DNA of 60,000 nucleotides, from the NCBI RefSeq assembly GCF_964340395.1, contig NC_135565.1, forward strand, positions 15,866,209 to 15,926,208, written 5' to 3'. Below the pieces are notes generated by a model. It was not told where the DNA came from and ran no database searches. It was given only the letters and a program-made list of their open reading frames with translations. A program made the translations under genes and the position numbers. The stretch's first letter is position 1, and each line of letters starts with the position of its first letter. Below are positions 37,121 to 51,038 of this stretch, one piece after another. The stretch comes from Glandiceps talaboti (Eukaryota; Hemichordata; Enteropneusta; Spengelidae).

Positions 37121-39174
37121 ATGAAACCAGCTAAATCGACAGTGATGGTATTATGTCCAAAGCCCAGAGACATCCATCATGCTTCAAGGATTGATGGCAT
37201 ATCAGAAGAAGAGAAGGAAAGGTTTACCTTTCACAAAGTGAAACCAAGCAAAGATGAACGTTTAGACTTGCTGGAATACATAGAGATATGTGAGAAGGTT
37301 GTTGTGGATAAAAACATACAACGTATTTTGAGTCTATCGGATGTTGGTGCACTGGTACATGCTGCCCTCGCACAGAAGTTTCCACATATCATTGGACCAT
37401 CGATGGACTCAGTATTACTGGCAGTTCACAAATACTACAGTCGTATGTATTTAGATCTGGAGGAGACCACAGTAAAACACGCCATTCTAGATGCTGAAGA
37501 TACCAACCAAGAACATATGGAAAAGGCCTTTACAGAGGTTGGAGTTCCTGCGTTTCTCAAACCCTGCAGTGGAACCGCTTCATTTGGTGTCAGAAAGATT
37601 TTATCGATCAGCGACATGAAGGAGCATATCACGTGGTACAATACCCAGAATCACGACACTCAAATTGGTTCCAGGTTTGTAGACAAATTTGGAAACAAAG
37701 ATTTATATCCCCACCTCTCGAAGAGCAGTCTTATTCTGGAAGAATTCATTGGTGAAGCGAAAATTATCGCTATTGAGGGATACGTTTTCCAGGGGGAAAT
37801 ACTTCACTGGCAAATAACAGAAAACTTATACTCGAAGAGTCATCCATCAACGATTCTTGGTGGTATGCTACCACTTCAGACCACAGATAAATATCTACAC
37901 GCCAGATTATGGGCAGTATACGATGCTGTAATCAGCAAAGCCATTAGCAAAGGATTCAACAACCAATTTATCAACATGGAAACCTTTGTAAGACCAAATG
38001 GAGATATCAAAGTTGTGGAATTAAACCCACGAATGGTTTCTGACCACATCCCCATTTATCGCATGTGTATTGGTAATGTCGACCCAATAGTCGCTATGCT
38101 CAACATAAACAGTGGCATAAAACCAAAACCATGTGTTTGGAATGGTAAACACGGTCTGGCTGGGTTTGCTATAACATTTGCCATTGGAAAGGCAGAAGAC
38201 CTATTGGACTTCGAAGAGGCAGCCAAACATCCAGAAGTATCTCCGGTCTTTAATCATGGCGATGATGTACCTAACTATGGAGTCGGAGGAGTTAATTTAG
38301 CAGATGTGATTATTGTCGGCAATAACAGAAGAGGTAAAATGAATCAATATATAGCTTGCATACCCAAAAGCTGTTAGTGTCATTTTCTTTCTCCAAATAC
38401 TGCTTACATAAATGTTAGCTCCCAAAGGGCATTCATTCCCTTTTAAGCAGTATTCGTGGCCACACAAATTCCATACAAAAATGAATGACATTAGGATTAG
38501 TGAATGTAGTTTGCTTGGTCGTATACCTCAACCAACCCAACAAGTAACCTCACTCATCCAGTGCGATTAAAGTATGAAACGATCTTAATCAAACGGAATA
38601 CTACAGCTAACATAGCTTACACACAAAACCACTATACACTATAACTGGTCTAAGATTCGACAAAATTGCTGTGGATAAAGATCATTCATATAAGTTACAA
38701 ACCAATGTACTCTAACCATTCACACACATGATTTAAGTGTCAAAGTTGTATTCATAAATTAAATTACTTCCTTCAAATTTATTCAGATTTCTGCTAAAAA
38801 AAAGACAGTGGCAATCGAGGTTTGGCTTACTGTGGTAGACACAAACTAAAACTGTTGTTGTAACTGTTGATAAACTATATGATGTATAGCAGGGTTAACG
38901 TGTCTGTTGACCTCCACCATCTCATATGTACATTTTGACTCTTCCACTGTTTGCATGCTCTATCTCGATTAACAGGATTCACCCATTTATGCAATCGACC
39001 ACAACTTCATCAAACAAGAAAAATTTGAGTTTATATTGATTTTAGAAATCCCAAACCTCAATTGTCACTGTAGTATTTGATTATATAATAAATGACACAC
39101 CACAAACATACCAAATATCTATTTCTAGGGATATATATGGACACATCAAGCTTGCTGTAAATATAAAAAAATAC

Positions 39175-39220
<46 letters not shown>

Positions 39221-39613
39221 GAGTTTCAGTGGAAATATGGATGAAAAGACATTAATTTTAGTTACTCAATAATAACATTTATAACAACACAGTTTTTGGA
39301 TGTTTATCTACATGAAAATCCGATGTGAAATATTATAGCCCAATTTAATGTTGTAACCGAATAATTTCTTTACAAATATAATTGCGTTGATTCTATACAC
39401 AGGAAATGATTTGTAATTAAAGAACTCTTCATGCATTTATACTGTACCAACAGTAATGATGATAACCAGACATACAGTGTCTGTCCTTTATCGTAAGCAT
39501 TGAACGAGTTTTCTGTGTTCTATTTTACAGAAGTGATGACGCGTTATATTGATATCTTGAAGAATATTCTGAAGAAACCAGAATTTAGTCCCAAACACGA
39601 ATATGAAGAATAA
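37121..39613 (+). CDS. ATP-grasp ligase-like protein, copy 3 (subfamily B)
   Basis: Model: 37121-38333 joined to 39531-39613, 431 aa. The open frame reaches back to 37097, but the conserved ATG is at 37121. The closest relative is copy 2, with about 20 differences; distinctive residues include VKPSKDE in place of VTASKDG, DAEDTNQ, EKAFTEV and GFNNQF (Asn where all others have Asp). The ATP-binding Lys147, the GTASFGV loop and ELNPRM are intact. Intron 2 is 1,197 bp. A possible poly(A) signal is at 40339. Confidence 0.9.
38806..39070. mobile_element. MITE in intron 2 of copy 3
   Basis: Ends CAGTGGCAATCGAGGTTTGG and CCAAACCTCAATTGTCACTG, orthologous to the element in copy 2. Confidence 0.6.
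39531..39613 (+). CDS. Last coding exon of ATP-grasp copy 3
   Basis: Same structure as the other terminal exons. One Lys is replaced by Asn (ILKNILKK) and the end is HEYEE. Confidence 0.85.
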
Positions 39614-40516
39614 ATGCCATCATGTTATATCACTAATACAGCAGATTCTAACTTTTTACAAGATATTGAAGTTTTAGCGATTTTATGAATCCATTTAGTA
39701 GACAGGAATGAGTCTTGCATTTCAGTATAAATATCTTAATGTAGTTACATCTCTACAGCTGTGGAATGATACATTTTAGTCTGAGTGCGTGTATACCATA
39801 GTTAGTAGCATAAATAATATTATTATTACAAACTCATTTAAAACGTTTTTCATGAGAACCTATACTTGGGGAATACTTACAATCAATTCATATTTGGTTT
39901 ATACATGCTAATTTGATTTCCATTGTTCCAAGTCGCCCTTGAAATACAGTATCATATATGCTCCCATTAATTCTTTAAAACTGCTAAGTTAAGCACTATA
40001 TTACTGAATTCGCCCCTACATATTCAAAGAGTAGCCGAATGGTGGCGCTGGTCCTTATCATCGAATTAGGGGGAGTTTTTGCGTTCTATAATACAATTAC
40101 AAAATATCCTATGAGAATGGAGGGCACATCTTCATGACCGTTTTAAAATATCCATGACACATTTATCACTTACAATTGGCAATCCATGTTTTTGTTTAAT
40201 TCATATTCAAAATATCTTTAAACCAAACTCGTGATAGCATATCCTCAATTTGAATACTGTGTCACAGATTAATGTAAGGAACAGAAAACTAACCATAACT
40301 GTACTACGATCAACCAAATTTGTAATAGACTGCCTAACAATAAATGTACTGACATTTTAGCACATCTTGTTATTAATATAAAAAAGGTGATTTTCAAAAT
40401 AATTAACATTTTTGTGTATTCTTTTAAAATGTTTTAAAATAAAATGCCATTATTGTTATGTAATTAAGTGTTAATGCCCCACACCATGATACGTGTAATT
40501 TCGGCTTACACTCATC

Positions 40517-40768
40517 GTACGTACGTATGTATGTATGTATGTATGTATGTATGTATGTATGTATGTATGGATTGATGGATGGATGGATGGATGGATGGAT
40601 GCATGCATGCATGCATGTATGCATCGATGCATGTATGTATGTATGGATGGATGGATGGATGGATGGATGTATGTATGTATATGTATGTATGTATGTACGT
40701 ACGTATGTATGTATGTATGTATGAATGTATGTATGTATGTATGTATGTATGTATGTATGTATGTATGT
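40517..40768 (+). repeat. (GTAT)n/(GGAT)n microsatellites at the unit 3/4 boundary
   Basis: Same class and relative position as the arrays at 23.5 and 34.4 kb. Confidence 0.95.
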
Positions 40769-42199
40769 GATTATTCGGTACTTAGGAACGAAGATATTCA
40801 GAAACCTTATAAGTTAAACATAAATATTTATTACATATTGAGAATGCTGTCAAATATTTCCATTCACAAAGACCAATATCAGAGCCATGGCATACAATAC
40901 CTATCAATATCAATTAGGTAGCCTTAACTTGTTCATATATATGTCTTTATATACTGATCCACCAGACACCATTATATCATATGAAGTCAACTGCTGAGCT
41001 ATACTGGTCATCAGTGGTATCACTCCGGTGATAATTTCAAGCATAGACAACGTCAAAATGTGTAGAGGTAGTGAAAGTGGTATGTGACAAGGTGTCAAAG
41101 ACACACTCTGGAATAGGGACAACAACAAAGAGTGTACAACATAACTGGAAAACATAACATATCGATAGTGACAGTGACATTGGTTTTGATGCAGGTGGCA
41201 TAAACTGGTATCCACTGGTATGCTAGTAGATCAGCAACAGAATAGTAATGGTACAGATTCAATAACCATCAATCAATTGAGGTCTAGTTCTATGTATAGT
41301 GTCCTGGTAAATGTTAGGCTATACCCAAGACAAGGGCCTACTTGTCTGTGGCTATACTATGACAGTCGATACATCGCGGTTTAGGCAACAATAAATCCTT
41401 ACCATCTCAATCTATAAGTAACTAATTAGTGAAACCCATAATCATGGAGAGTGAGTCAATGCACGATGCAAACAGGTGACTGGAACCTCAAAATGAAAGG
41501 CTCAATAGTAGGACTAGTAAAGTTTCAAGATGGACTGTTTAACCCTTGATTACCTGAAGTTGTTGTAGGAGAAAGGGCCTCCTTTCTCATTTATATTGGC
41601 CCTGGTGTATTGGAAGTTTGTGTTAGGTGTTACACATTACTGTATATGCTGGTTAAAATTGATATTGATAATGAGATACTAGGTAGACGAGCTTAATCTG
41701 GTTTATCATTTCTCGGTTGTACTATACATGAAAACATCAGGACATGTCAAGGGACTTGGTTAAACTGATACTGGTAGCATAGGAAAACTATTTTCTAAGA
41801 ATTCAGACTGGAAAGGACTTTTGCATCATCTGATATAGAATTGGAATCTAGATGACAAAGCCCTGTGAAATATAGTTTCTTCGGGGCCCGAACTGTAAAT
41901 GATGACAATACTGTTTCTCAAGAGCTTAATAACGTTATTGAGTTATGCGACGCGACATTTAACCACCTGTAGGCTACATTGCAGACAATGTGTGAACTGG
42001 AGTGAACCCGAACAGACCAAAGTAATATATGTCATGGCTATGAATAGGTTAGACTCGAGCTCCCTAGCATAAACGGAAACACTGTACACTCAATAATAAC
42101 ACTAACGAAGACAATTTTGCATGAATCATTTTCATATTTTTCACCCACTTTCTGGGTATTCTTTTCGTAGGAACCACTTTCTAGATCCCAGATTTCTAT

Positions 42200-42365
42200 C
42201 CTACGATCGAAGTGGCAAAGTTCATCCTCATGTGTGACGTCATCAGTAAACGTACAGCCGACATTTTATAGGCGGCCTGAAGAACAGAAGGACCACTGGT
42301 ACAATGCTGGGGATACAAATTACATTACTCGGTAGTTAAGATATTCGTAACATGCAACTTACAAG
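42200..42365 (+). promoter_or_regulatory. Promoter and non-coding first exon of copy 4 (P4)
   Basis: TGACGTCA is at 42235-42242 and TTTTATA at 42264-42270. Donors are CTCG|GTAGTT and CAAG|GTAGGT (42365/42366). The next acceptor, GTTCACAG, ends at 43821. Confidence 0.65.
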
Positions 42366-43885
42366 GTAGGTAGAAGTCAAACGCTGCAAAACAGTGTGGG
42401 CATGTGTTTGATATATACAATCTAGTTGTATGAAATGTCTTGGCATGATACAACACGATTCATTACGTGAACAACAAGGAGTTCAGGCTTGCTGCTTCTG
42501 CTTTAGACTGACAAATACTTGAGCCTTTTTTAGAAATATCCCACGGAATGATAGACGGATTATGCTGAAACGAATCGAGCCTTCTCCGGATTTTAATCAG
42601 ATTGAGCTTTCGTGTGTGTGTTGGTAAATTTGCAAACTTGATATTACATTGGCATTACCAGTACACAATGTTATCCTAAATACTGCGGGTCAGTCAAACC
42701 GTTTGAGTTCAATAAATACGTGACACTATCTTCAGGTAGGACGTTGCATGGGATAGCTATTGAACAACTTCACCAAATGAATAACCTTTTCGTCAATTCA
42801 GGAATTGTTGCGATGAATACATACATCACCCATAACTAAAACCGCTTATATAGTGGATTTTGGATAATCAAACATTTAAAATCTACCTACTCCCATCGGA
42901 ACCACACAATTGTTTTCTTTTCATCAGTACAAGGAAGTACGTATTTTTTTACCTCCCACCTGATCCAAAAGGTCACCTCAAACTGATCAACATATCGTAG
43001 GTATCAACAGTTCATACAACTCATCAGTTGTGTCGCCCAGTCCTGTCAGTAATTTTCACATGAAATTATACGTTGATGACTACTTATTGAAAATGAACAA
43101 AAACATACTTACCGCAAACACAGCTTTGGATAAATCTCACTGGTTGAACGTTTGTAGTAACATTCGGCCGATGAAGAAGACAACTGTTTAATGTGACCCT
43201 CCTGAGAACCAAATCGATACCATGATTGTAAGTTTTATTTGAATTCCAGGTCTTAATATTAGAATGGGAAATTGAGAGGTTTACATATAGAGCCCTGATA
43301 GTCCTTTCCACCTGCCTGTCAATCATTCACACAATTAACAAATTTACCGATTACCAGTGTCATCATTAGTTATGTACTGTTTTCGTATGCTTTTATGCTT
43401 ACATTCCCTCTATTCAAAATTTGACCCTAACTCCATGGCATACATAATTGTATGTCTATCATAAAGACGTTCCACTGGTTTCCACTCTTGCTCTATATTT
43501 TAATGGAATGCTGTATTCCTTACTGTGAACAGTAATTGCCCATGACTTTCCTTCTCAAAGTTGGAATATTATTTGTCACCCATGTTTGTTATACACTCCG
43601 TCGGTTTCTTGGTTGTTGGTTGATTACTTGAAGAACTTACAGTACAGCCGGCCACTAGCAGTTTACCAAATTACGGGGGTTCCTATTTTCCTGATAACAG
43701 GCATGCCACTGCTACGCTCTGAGAGTATCGGTAACTGACGATGCTCAGTCTTTGATCGCTGAAGTTTTGAAAAGTCAACTGAACCCAAATAATCATCAAA
43801 ACTATTTCGTTCTGTTCACAGAATATTTCCGCAGTCACTTGAGTGAGATTTTCTTATTTGACACTGATCAATAAACAAGGCCGAC

Positions 43886-45822
43886 ATGAAACCAGCTAAA
43901 TCAACAATGATGGTATTATGTCCAACACCTAGAGACACTTATCATGCTTCAAGAATTGATGGCATATCAGAAGAAGAGAAAGAAAGGTTTACCTTTCACA
44001 GAGTGACAGCAAGCAAAGATGAACGTTTAGACTTGCTTGAATACACAGAGATGTGTGAGAAAGTTGTAGTAGATAAAAACATACAACAGATTTTGAGTCT
44101 AACGGATGCTGGTGCACTGGTACATGCTGCCCTCGCACAAAAGTTTCCACATATCATTGGACCATCGATGGAGTCAATGTTACTAGCATTCCATAAATAC
44201 TACACTCGTATGTATTTGGACCTGGAGGAGACTACTCTAAAACACGTTATTATAGATGCTGATGATACCAGCGAAGAGACTATGGAAAAGGCCTTGGCAA
44301 AGGTTGGAGTTCCTGGGTTTCTAAAACCTTGCACTGGAACCGCTTCATTTGGTGTCAGAAAGATTTCATTGATCAGCGACATGAAGGAGCATATCACGTG
44401 GTACAATACCCAGAAGCACATCACTCAAACGAGCTCGAGATTTGTAGACAAGTACACAAACAAAGATGTATATCCTCACTTTTCGAAGAACAGTCTCCTT
44501 CTAGAAGAATTCGTGGATGAGGCACGAACTGTCACCATGGATGGATGCGTCTTTGAGGGAGAAATACTTCACTGGCAAATAACAGAAAACTTATACTCAA
44601 AGAGCCCTTCATCTGCACTAATTGGTGTAATGCTACCATTTCAGACTGTGAATGAGGCTCTTGATGCCAGATTATGGGAATTATATGACTCGATAATCGG
44701 CAAAGCCATTGGTAAAGGATTTGACAACCAATTTATCAATATAGAAGTCTTTGTAAAACCAAATGGAGATATCAAGCTTTTGGAAGTTAATCCTCGAATG
44801 TTTTCACAGTGCATCCCCATTTATCGTATGTGTATTCAAAATGGCGATCCCATGGTAGCTTTGCTAAGCATGAACAGTGGCATAAAACCAAAACAATGTG
44901 TTTGGAATGGTAAGCACGGTCTGAATGGTTATGTAACAACATTTGCCACTGGAAAGGCAGAAGACCTATTGAATTTTGAAGAGACAGCCAGACATCCAGA
45001 AGTATCTCCTGTCTTTAATCATGGCGATGATGTACCTAACTGTGGAGATGCAGGTGCTAATTTAGCATTCGTGAATATTGGAGGCACTAGCAGAAAAGGT
45101 AAACAAAAACATTACATATGTACTCTATCCATACAATCATATGGATGACATAATCCTTATATTGTTGCCCTGGATTAGATTTCATCCTTGATATTCATTA
45201 TCAATACACACAATCTAATCTGATTTTTACTTCTTAACTATCTGACCAACTAATATTAAGGATGTAACATAATCAACATACCAATGGATGTTTCGTTTTT
45301 ACAGCTTGTCGGAAACAGACAAATGATTGTTTTTGTGGTTCATATAAGGTTGCCATACGGATAAAAATTGGTACTAATTTGGATTTTCAGTTACCAAAAC
45401 AACTTCACGATGTTTTCCTACGTGTAATGCAAAATAACATAAGTCTGTGTGTATTTTAATAGATTAATTTTTTTTTTAAACCTCAAAACATGGTAAAAGG
45501 ATTTTATTCTACGTACAGGAAGTGATTTATAATAAACAAGCCTTTCACGCAGTTTACTTTTTGTATATATTGAGCTACATACACAGACTTGCAGAAAAAC
45601 AATGAAATAAGTACACATTCCTAATTAATATAGCCATTTATTTTAAATTAATTATGTAACAGTAATGATCACACAGACATTGTGCCATTTGTACTTTATT
45701 TTAAGTACTAAACAAGTTTTTCTTTGTTCTTTTTGACAGAGGTGATGACGCGTTATTTTGATATCTTGAGTAAGATTCTGAAGAAACCAGAATTAAGCCC
45801 CAAACAAGAATATGAAGAATAA
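43886..45822 (+). CDS. ATP-grasp ligase-like protein, copy 4 (subfamily A)
   Basis: Model: 43886-45098 joined to 45740-45822, 431 aa. This is the most compact copy, with a 641-bp intron 2 that has neither the MITE nor the (TTG)n run. The donor is AAAAG|GTAAAC and the acceptor TTTTGACAG. Key residues are conserved: FLKPCTGTASFGV, LLLEEFV, FINIEVFV, LLEVNPRM. Distinctive A-type features are DADDTSEETMEK, TVTMDGCVFEGE and SPSSALIGVM. Very few residues differ from copy 6 over the shared 371, so the two are the most recent pair. The possible poly(A) signal is further away (47520) because of a duplication and an insertion in the 3' flank. Confidence 0.9.
45740..45822 (+). CDS. Last coding exon of ATP-grasp copy 4
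   Basis: AG plus 26 codons and TAA: VMTRYFDILSKILKKPEL and an acidic end QEYEE. Ser replaces the first Lys of the helix seen in copy 1. Confidence 0.85.
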
Positions 45823-46015
45823 TTACCATGTTATATCACTATACAGCAGATTCTAAATTTTCACACGACATTGAAGTTTTAACGATTTTATGAAGTAATT
45901 TATTGGCAGACAGGTCTGGAATGAGTCTTGCATTTCTGTTTAAACATCTCAATGTAGTTACATCGTGTAACTTTATTTGGTAAATCATTCCACAGCTGTG
46001 GAGGTGTATACACAA

Positions 46016-46530
46016 AGCCTTGTATCCTCTTTTACATTCTTTATGAAACACATGTATATTAATTAGGTGATTTTGCATAATTATTAAAATATCATTCATG
46101 CATTCAAACATAACTCTTTAAAAGATAGAATAATTCATACTACATGAGTGAAACATTAAACGATACATTTTAGTCGAAATGCGTGTATACCATAGTTATA
46201 GCAGCATAAATAGTAGTAGTATTATTAAATGAGTTTGTCATGTAAAACCTTTTTTATTGAGAACTTATACTTAGCCTTGTATCCTCTATTAGTATTCTTT
46301 ATGAAACACATGTATATTAATTAGGGGATTTTGCATAATTATTAAGATATTATTCATGTACTCAAAAAATAACTGTTTTAATGATAGAATAATTCATAGA
46401 CGAATACTACATGAGTGAAACATTGTACGGTACATTTTAGTCTGAGTGCGTGTACACCATATTTGGTAGCATAAATATTATCATTAAATGAGTTTGTCAT
46501 GTAAAACGTTTTTATTGAGAACTTATACTT
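46016..46530 (+). repeat. 257-bp tandem duplication in the 3' flank of copy 4
   Basis: AGCCTTGTATCCTCT through TATTGAGAACTTATACTT occurs twice, starting at 46016 and 46273. Other copies have it once. Confidence 0.75.
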
Positions 46531-46683
46531 GGAGAGTACTTACAATACATATCTGGTTTATACATGCTAATTTGAGTTTCATTGTTCTATGTCGCTCTTG
46601 AAAAACAGTATCATATATGCCCCCTGCTAATCTTTAAAACTGCTAAACAAACTGTTTAAGCAATACGTTACTGAACTCGTCCC

Positions 46684-47250
46684 GAATAGGAAGATTAAGT
46701 ATTAATCTATTTTATGGATGACGCCCTCTGGTGGTAGACGAAAGCATTAGGTATTTTCGCCTTGAGGGGGTGGCGGCATTTGGAAAAACTCTGAGGCAAT
46801 TCTCCCTCTTGCAGCAACTTCGGACCTGTAGGCAAGGTAAAGAATTTTAGGCTAATAAGGCTTTCCTCACTCCAAGGTAAACATTTCCTAACCAATGTAA
46901 AGTCAGAAGTATCTTGAACTTTGTCACTCATACATATGTCTAATTTGTACAACTGTGTTTCAGTGACCTTTGACCTGAAACACAATAAAATACTATCCTT
47001 TTCAACCTGATCTTTGGCCAACTGTAACCTTTAACTTTATCTGATTATTGTTAAGTGGGTTGGCTGATAGTGATTATCCTACCGAATAAGAGATTTTTCT
47101 GGGTGAGGAAAGTCTTTGCTGTTGTATTTTCTTTGTTGATATTGTTGGACATTAAAACTGCCATGGTGACATGGCCAATTTTGCCACAAATGTGGTCTTT
47201 TGCGTATCTGTAAAGATACTTGCTGTTTAGGATGTGTGAGTGTCAGCCAT
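46684..47250 (-). mobile_element. ~570-bp insertion in the 3' flank of copy 4, with two unrecognised frames
   Basis: In copy 1, CTCGTCCC and GGCACATATTCAAAGAGTAG are adjacent (22,861-22,893). Here ~570 bp separates them. Minus-strand frames of 62 codons (47079-47267) and 104 codons (46707-47021) lie in it. The longer has mixed polar composition with several Cys and no motif I know. Possible acceptors (TATTGTGTTTCAG, CTTGCCTACAG) suggest a fragment of a spliced gene. CCACCAGAGGGCG at the left end resembles a CTCF site. Confidence 0.35.
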
Positions 47251-47792
47251 AAATGGCACATATTCAAAGAGTAGCCGAATGGTGGCGCTGGTCCTTATCA
47301 TGGAATTAGGGGCGTCTTTGCATTCTATAATACAATTACAAAATATCCAATGAGAACGGAGGGCACATTTTCATGTTAATCCATGTTTTTGTTGAATTCA
47401 CATTCAAAATATCTTTGAACCAAACCAAATTTGAAGACTGTGTCACAGATTAATGTAAGGATCAGAAAACTAACCATAATTGTACTATGATCAATCAAAT
47501 TTGTAATAGACTGCCTAACAATAAATGTACTGACATTTCAGCATATCTTGTTATTAATAAAGTTCATTTTCAAAATCATTAATATGCTTTTGTTTGTACT
47601 TTTAAAATGTTTTAAAATAAAATGCCATCATTATCATGTAATTAAATTTTACTACCCCACATCATGATACGTGTAATTTCGGCTTATGATCATTACAGTT
47701 CAAATGTGAAAACATGTAACTGACAACACATATGTTAGGTTTCTTTACCCTTTCAAATCTAATCCCATTAATTGTTGAAGAAAGGAATGCGC

Positions 47793-47796
<4 letters not shown>

Positions 47797-47851
<55 letters not shown>
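47797..47851 (+). repeat. (GT)n microsatellite at the unit 4/5 boundary
   Basis: A (GT)n run in the place where the other unit boundaries carry (GTAT)n. Confidence 0.95.
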
Positions 47852-47853
<2 letters not shown>

Positions 47854-48039
47854 TTTTTTCTGGTTAGTACAGCGTATCTAAAATGGTGCGACTACGCGAT
47901 TTTTTTATTCTCAACAATATTAAACCTGTCACTCAGTCTACTATTATATTTATAGCTGTTACTATTCTTTTTATTTAGTACTTTGGAGCAAGTGTGTATG
48001 TGGGGCAGATGTCATTTGCTTGTTTATGATGGGCTCTGC

Positions 48040-49560
48040 TTCAAATGAACCGTTGAAGGCAAACGTAATGTATGGATTTGAATAGATTGGACTCCCTAGC
48101 ATAAATAGAAACACTGCACTCGCAACAATGACACCAATAAAACACTGAGGAAAGTATTGTATCAAATGTTTCATTTATTTCATTTATTTTTCCATGATTT
48201 TCCACTTCCCTAGACTTCCACTTTCTAGAATCAGGGTGTACACGCTACAATCGAAGTGGCCTAGTTTGTTCTTATATGTGACGTCACCATTAAAACCAAC
48301 AACCGATGTGATACAAGCGCCTGTAAAAAGGATCAATTGCACATGTAGATCGCGGAGGGGAGACCAGAATAACTTGCTTGGTGAGTTTAATTATCAAAGG
48401 TTATTCATTATATATGGTTTTTAATACCAAATCTAGGTTGGAATGGACCTCTTTAGAACTGGTTGGACATGCCTTTGAGTGTACAAATACATTAATTGTA
48501 ATGTCGGGTTGAATCTCAATGTAGCATTATTCCTTCCTGAAACACAAGCAGATCAGGTTTAATTAGCGTTTCGTTTTAAATTCGATTCACAAGAAATAAT
48601 CTTGTTGTGTTGCAACATATAGATTAGGTATTTGAACAGGAAGATAAAATATGCATATGCTGTAACGTATCAACTTCGTAAGGTCAACAACTTTGTTTTC
48701 TTTGAACTCTGAAATTCGGTGTGTTTTTTAATCTTCTTAAAATCTGACCTTGGTCCATTGAGAAAGCTCGATCGCTTCATTTTAAGCACCAGTGCTTTCA
48801 CACCTATTATAATACTCCTTACATTTGCATATGGGTAGGGTATTTCAAGTGACCTCCTGACCTTGTCGTTCATAAAGGAAATGCCTGACCTAGAAAACGC
48901 AACACAAAGGCTAACTTTTATATACACTAACAGATATACTGCGACATTAAGCAAATTGACGCTGTCCACTATAAAATGAAGTGAAAGAAGGATTACATTG
49001 AAACGAATTGAGCCTTCTTCGGCCAGATAATGAGAGATGGAGATTTCATATGGGTGTGGGTATATTTGATAACTCAACATAATGGTACACGAGGCACTTC
49101 CAAGTTAAGTTTACGGGTATCATGATGTCCTAGATAAAATAGCTTATGCAGACAGTCTCAGGTCATTGAATATATCGTACAAATCTTTTGTTAGAAGTAG
49201 GGCATTATTTTGGGTAGCTATTCATTCCATTCACCTATTTTATGACAGTCACTATAAACAACAACCACGTCAATGGATATAAAGGACATGATACTGGGAT
49301 GAATGCATACTGGACCCATTATAAAAGGGGCACAGCTGATGTTATTCATTTTGGGGGTGTAATAGTTGCAGTGAATGTGTAGGTAAGACCAAATCAGCCT
49401 TAAAATCTCTTGATACTGATAGGTATCACTAATCCAAATTTGTGTCACGGCCTTACGCAAGATGAGTGGAGAATGATGAAAAGACATTGAATGAAGTTTT
49501 AACAATTTTATGAATCAACTATTACATGGACAGAAATGAGTGTTGACTTTCTGTTTAGAG
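48040..49560 (+). repeat. Segmental duplicate 1 (P5 module)
   Basis: From CTTCAAATGAACCGTTGAAG to TTGACTTTCTGTTTA this block is repeated at about 54,680-56,215 with a few per cent divergence and small indels. It is itself a remote relative of the P2/P3-type promoter and intron module. Minus-strand frames within it (136 and 130 codons) are broken differently in the two copies and are not genes. Confidence 0.8.
48244..48380 (+). promoter_or_regulatory. Diverged promoter and first exon of copy 5 (P5)
   Basis: GCTACAATCGAAGTGGCC, then TGACGTCA at 48279-48286. The TATA-like box is replaced by GTAAAAAGG. The exon ends in a near-consensus donor GCTTG|GTGAGT (48380/48381). It is the only such module between copy 4 and copy 5, so it is the likely promoter of copy 5. 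Confidence 0.55.
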
Positions 49561-51038
49561 GTGATTCCAAATACTTACATTCACTTTCATATTTTCCTAG
49601 ACGACATGTTCGTAAAACGTATTGTCGTTTTAAAACTTCGAAAAACCTCTGCAAACACCTTCACCTTTTTTCAGTAACTCAGTTCCCGTCGGATTTATTT
49701 CGAGAGTTTTCGGGTATTTCCGGTCCCACGTAGACCACCGATTTTGTGATGTCATGGCAAGACTACTTTACAAATATCCCATATAACGATAGAGGGATTA
49801 GGCTGAAACGAATCGAGCTTCTCTGGACTTAAATCAGATTGAGCTTTCGTATGTGTGATGGTAAATTTGCAAACTTGATATCATAACTAACATGGCAATA
49901 CCAGCATATAATGTTATCCTAAATAATTCAGGTCAGACTAACTGTCTGAGGTCACTGACTGTGTGACACAATCTTTTGTTAATACAGGTAGGACATTGCA
50001 TGGGATCGCTATTGAACAACTTCACGAAATGACATGAACCCCCTTTAATGCATCGATTTCAGCGAGGAATACATACAGTACCCGTAACTAAAAAGGCTTA
50101 TCTAGTGGATTTGGGATATTGGAATATTTAGAATCTATCTACCCCACCTATTCTAAAATTAAGCTCAATATGAACCACAAAATTTTTTTCTTTAGGCCTC
50201 AGTACAAAGAAGTGTTGTTATTTTATACCCGTAACCTGGTCGTAAGCTCACATCAACCTTGTCAACATGTCGTAGGCCCAAACAGTTCATAGCCCAATAG
50301 ATTTATCGTCAGTACTTTTTTTGACTAAAAATTATATGTTGATGACTACCTGAATGAATGAAGAAAGACATGTGAAAACCTTTTGAGAACCAAAGCAATG
50401 CCATGTTGTATTTGAATTCCAGATGTTAATACTTCAATGTAAATTTCCGTGGGAAATTGGGAGGTTTATACATAGCACGCTGATTGTCCCTTCACCTGCC
50501 AATGATTCACACAACAAATTTACTGATTACCAGTGTCATCATTAGTTATGTGGTGTTTTCGTATATGTTTATGCTTACTATCACTCTATTCTAAATCTGA
50601 CCTGAACTCCATTGCATAAATAATTGTATATCTACAGTAAAGACGTTCCGCTGGTTCCCATTCTTTTTCATATGAATTCAATGCTGCATTCCCTAATGTG
50701 AATATACATTACCCTGTCCATGTAAAATTGTCCTTGACTTTCCTTCAGAAAGTTGTAATATGTCTGTTATCCATTCGATCGATTCCTTAGTAGTTCGTTG
50801 ATTACTTGACGAAATTACACTATAATAGGCCACTAGCAGCTTACCAAGTTAGGCGGGTTTCTGTTTTCCTGATACCAGGTATTCCACACCTACTGAGGAT
50901 GCTCAGTGTTTGAACGCTGAAAGTATTGAACAGTCAACTGAACCCAAATAATCACTATTTCGTTGCGTTCACAGAATATTTCCGCAGTCACGTGAGTCAG
51001 ATTTTCTTATTTGACACGGATCCATAAAAAACATCGAT

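Noticed and set aside
23478-41000. CRISPR-like or operon organisation
   Set aside because: The repeats are simple microsatellites and duplicated modules. The genes are spliced, with individual promoters and kilobases between them.
48670-49080. 136-codon minus-strand frame, with a 130-codon relative at 55336-55728
   Set aside because: It is antisense to a duplicated intron. The two copies differ by frame-changing indels and the sequence is a diverged form of the standard first intron.
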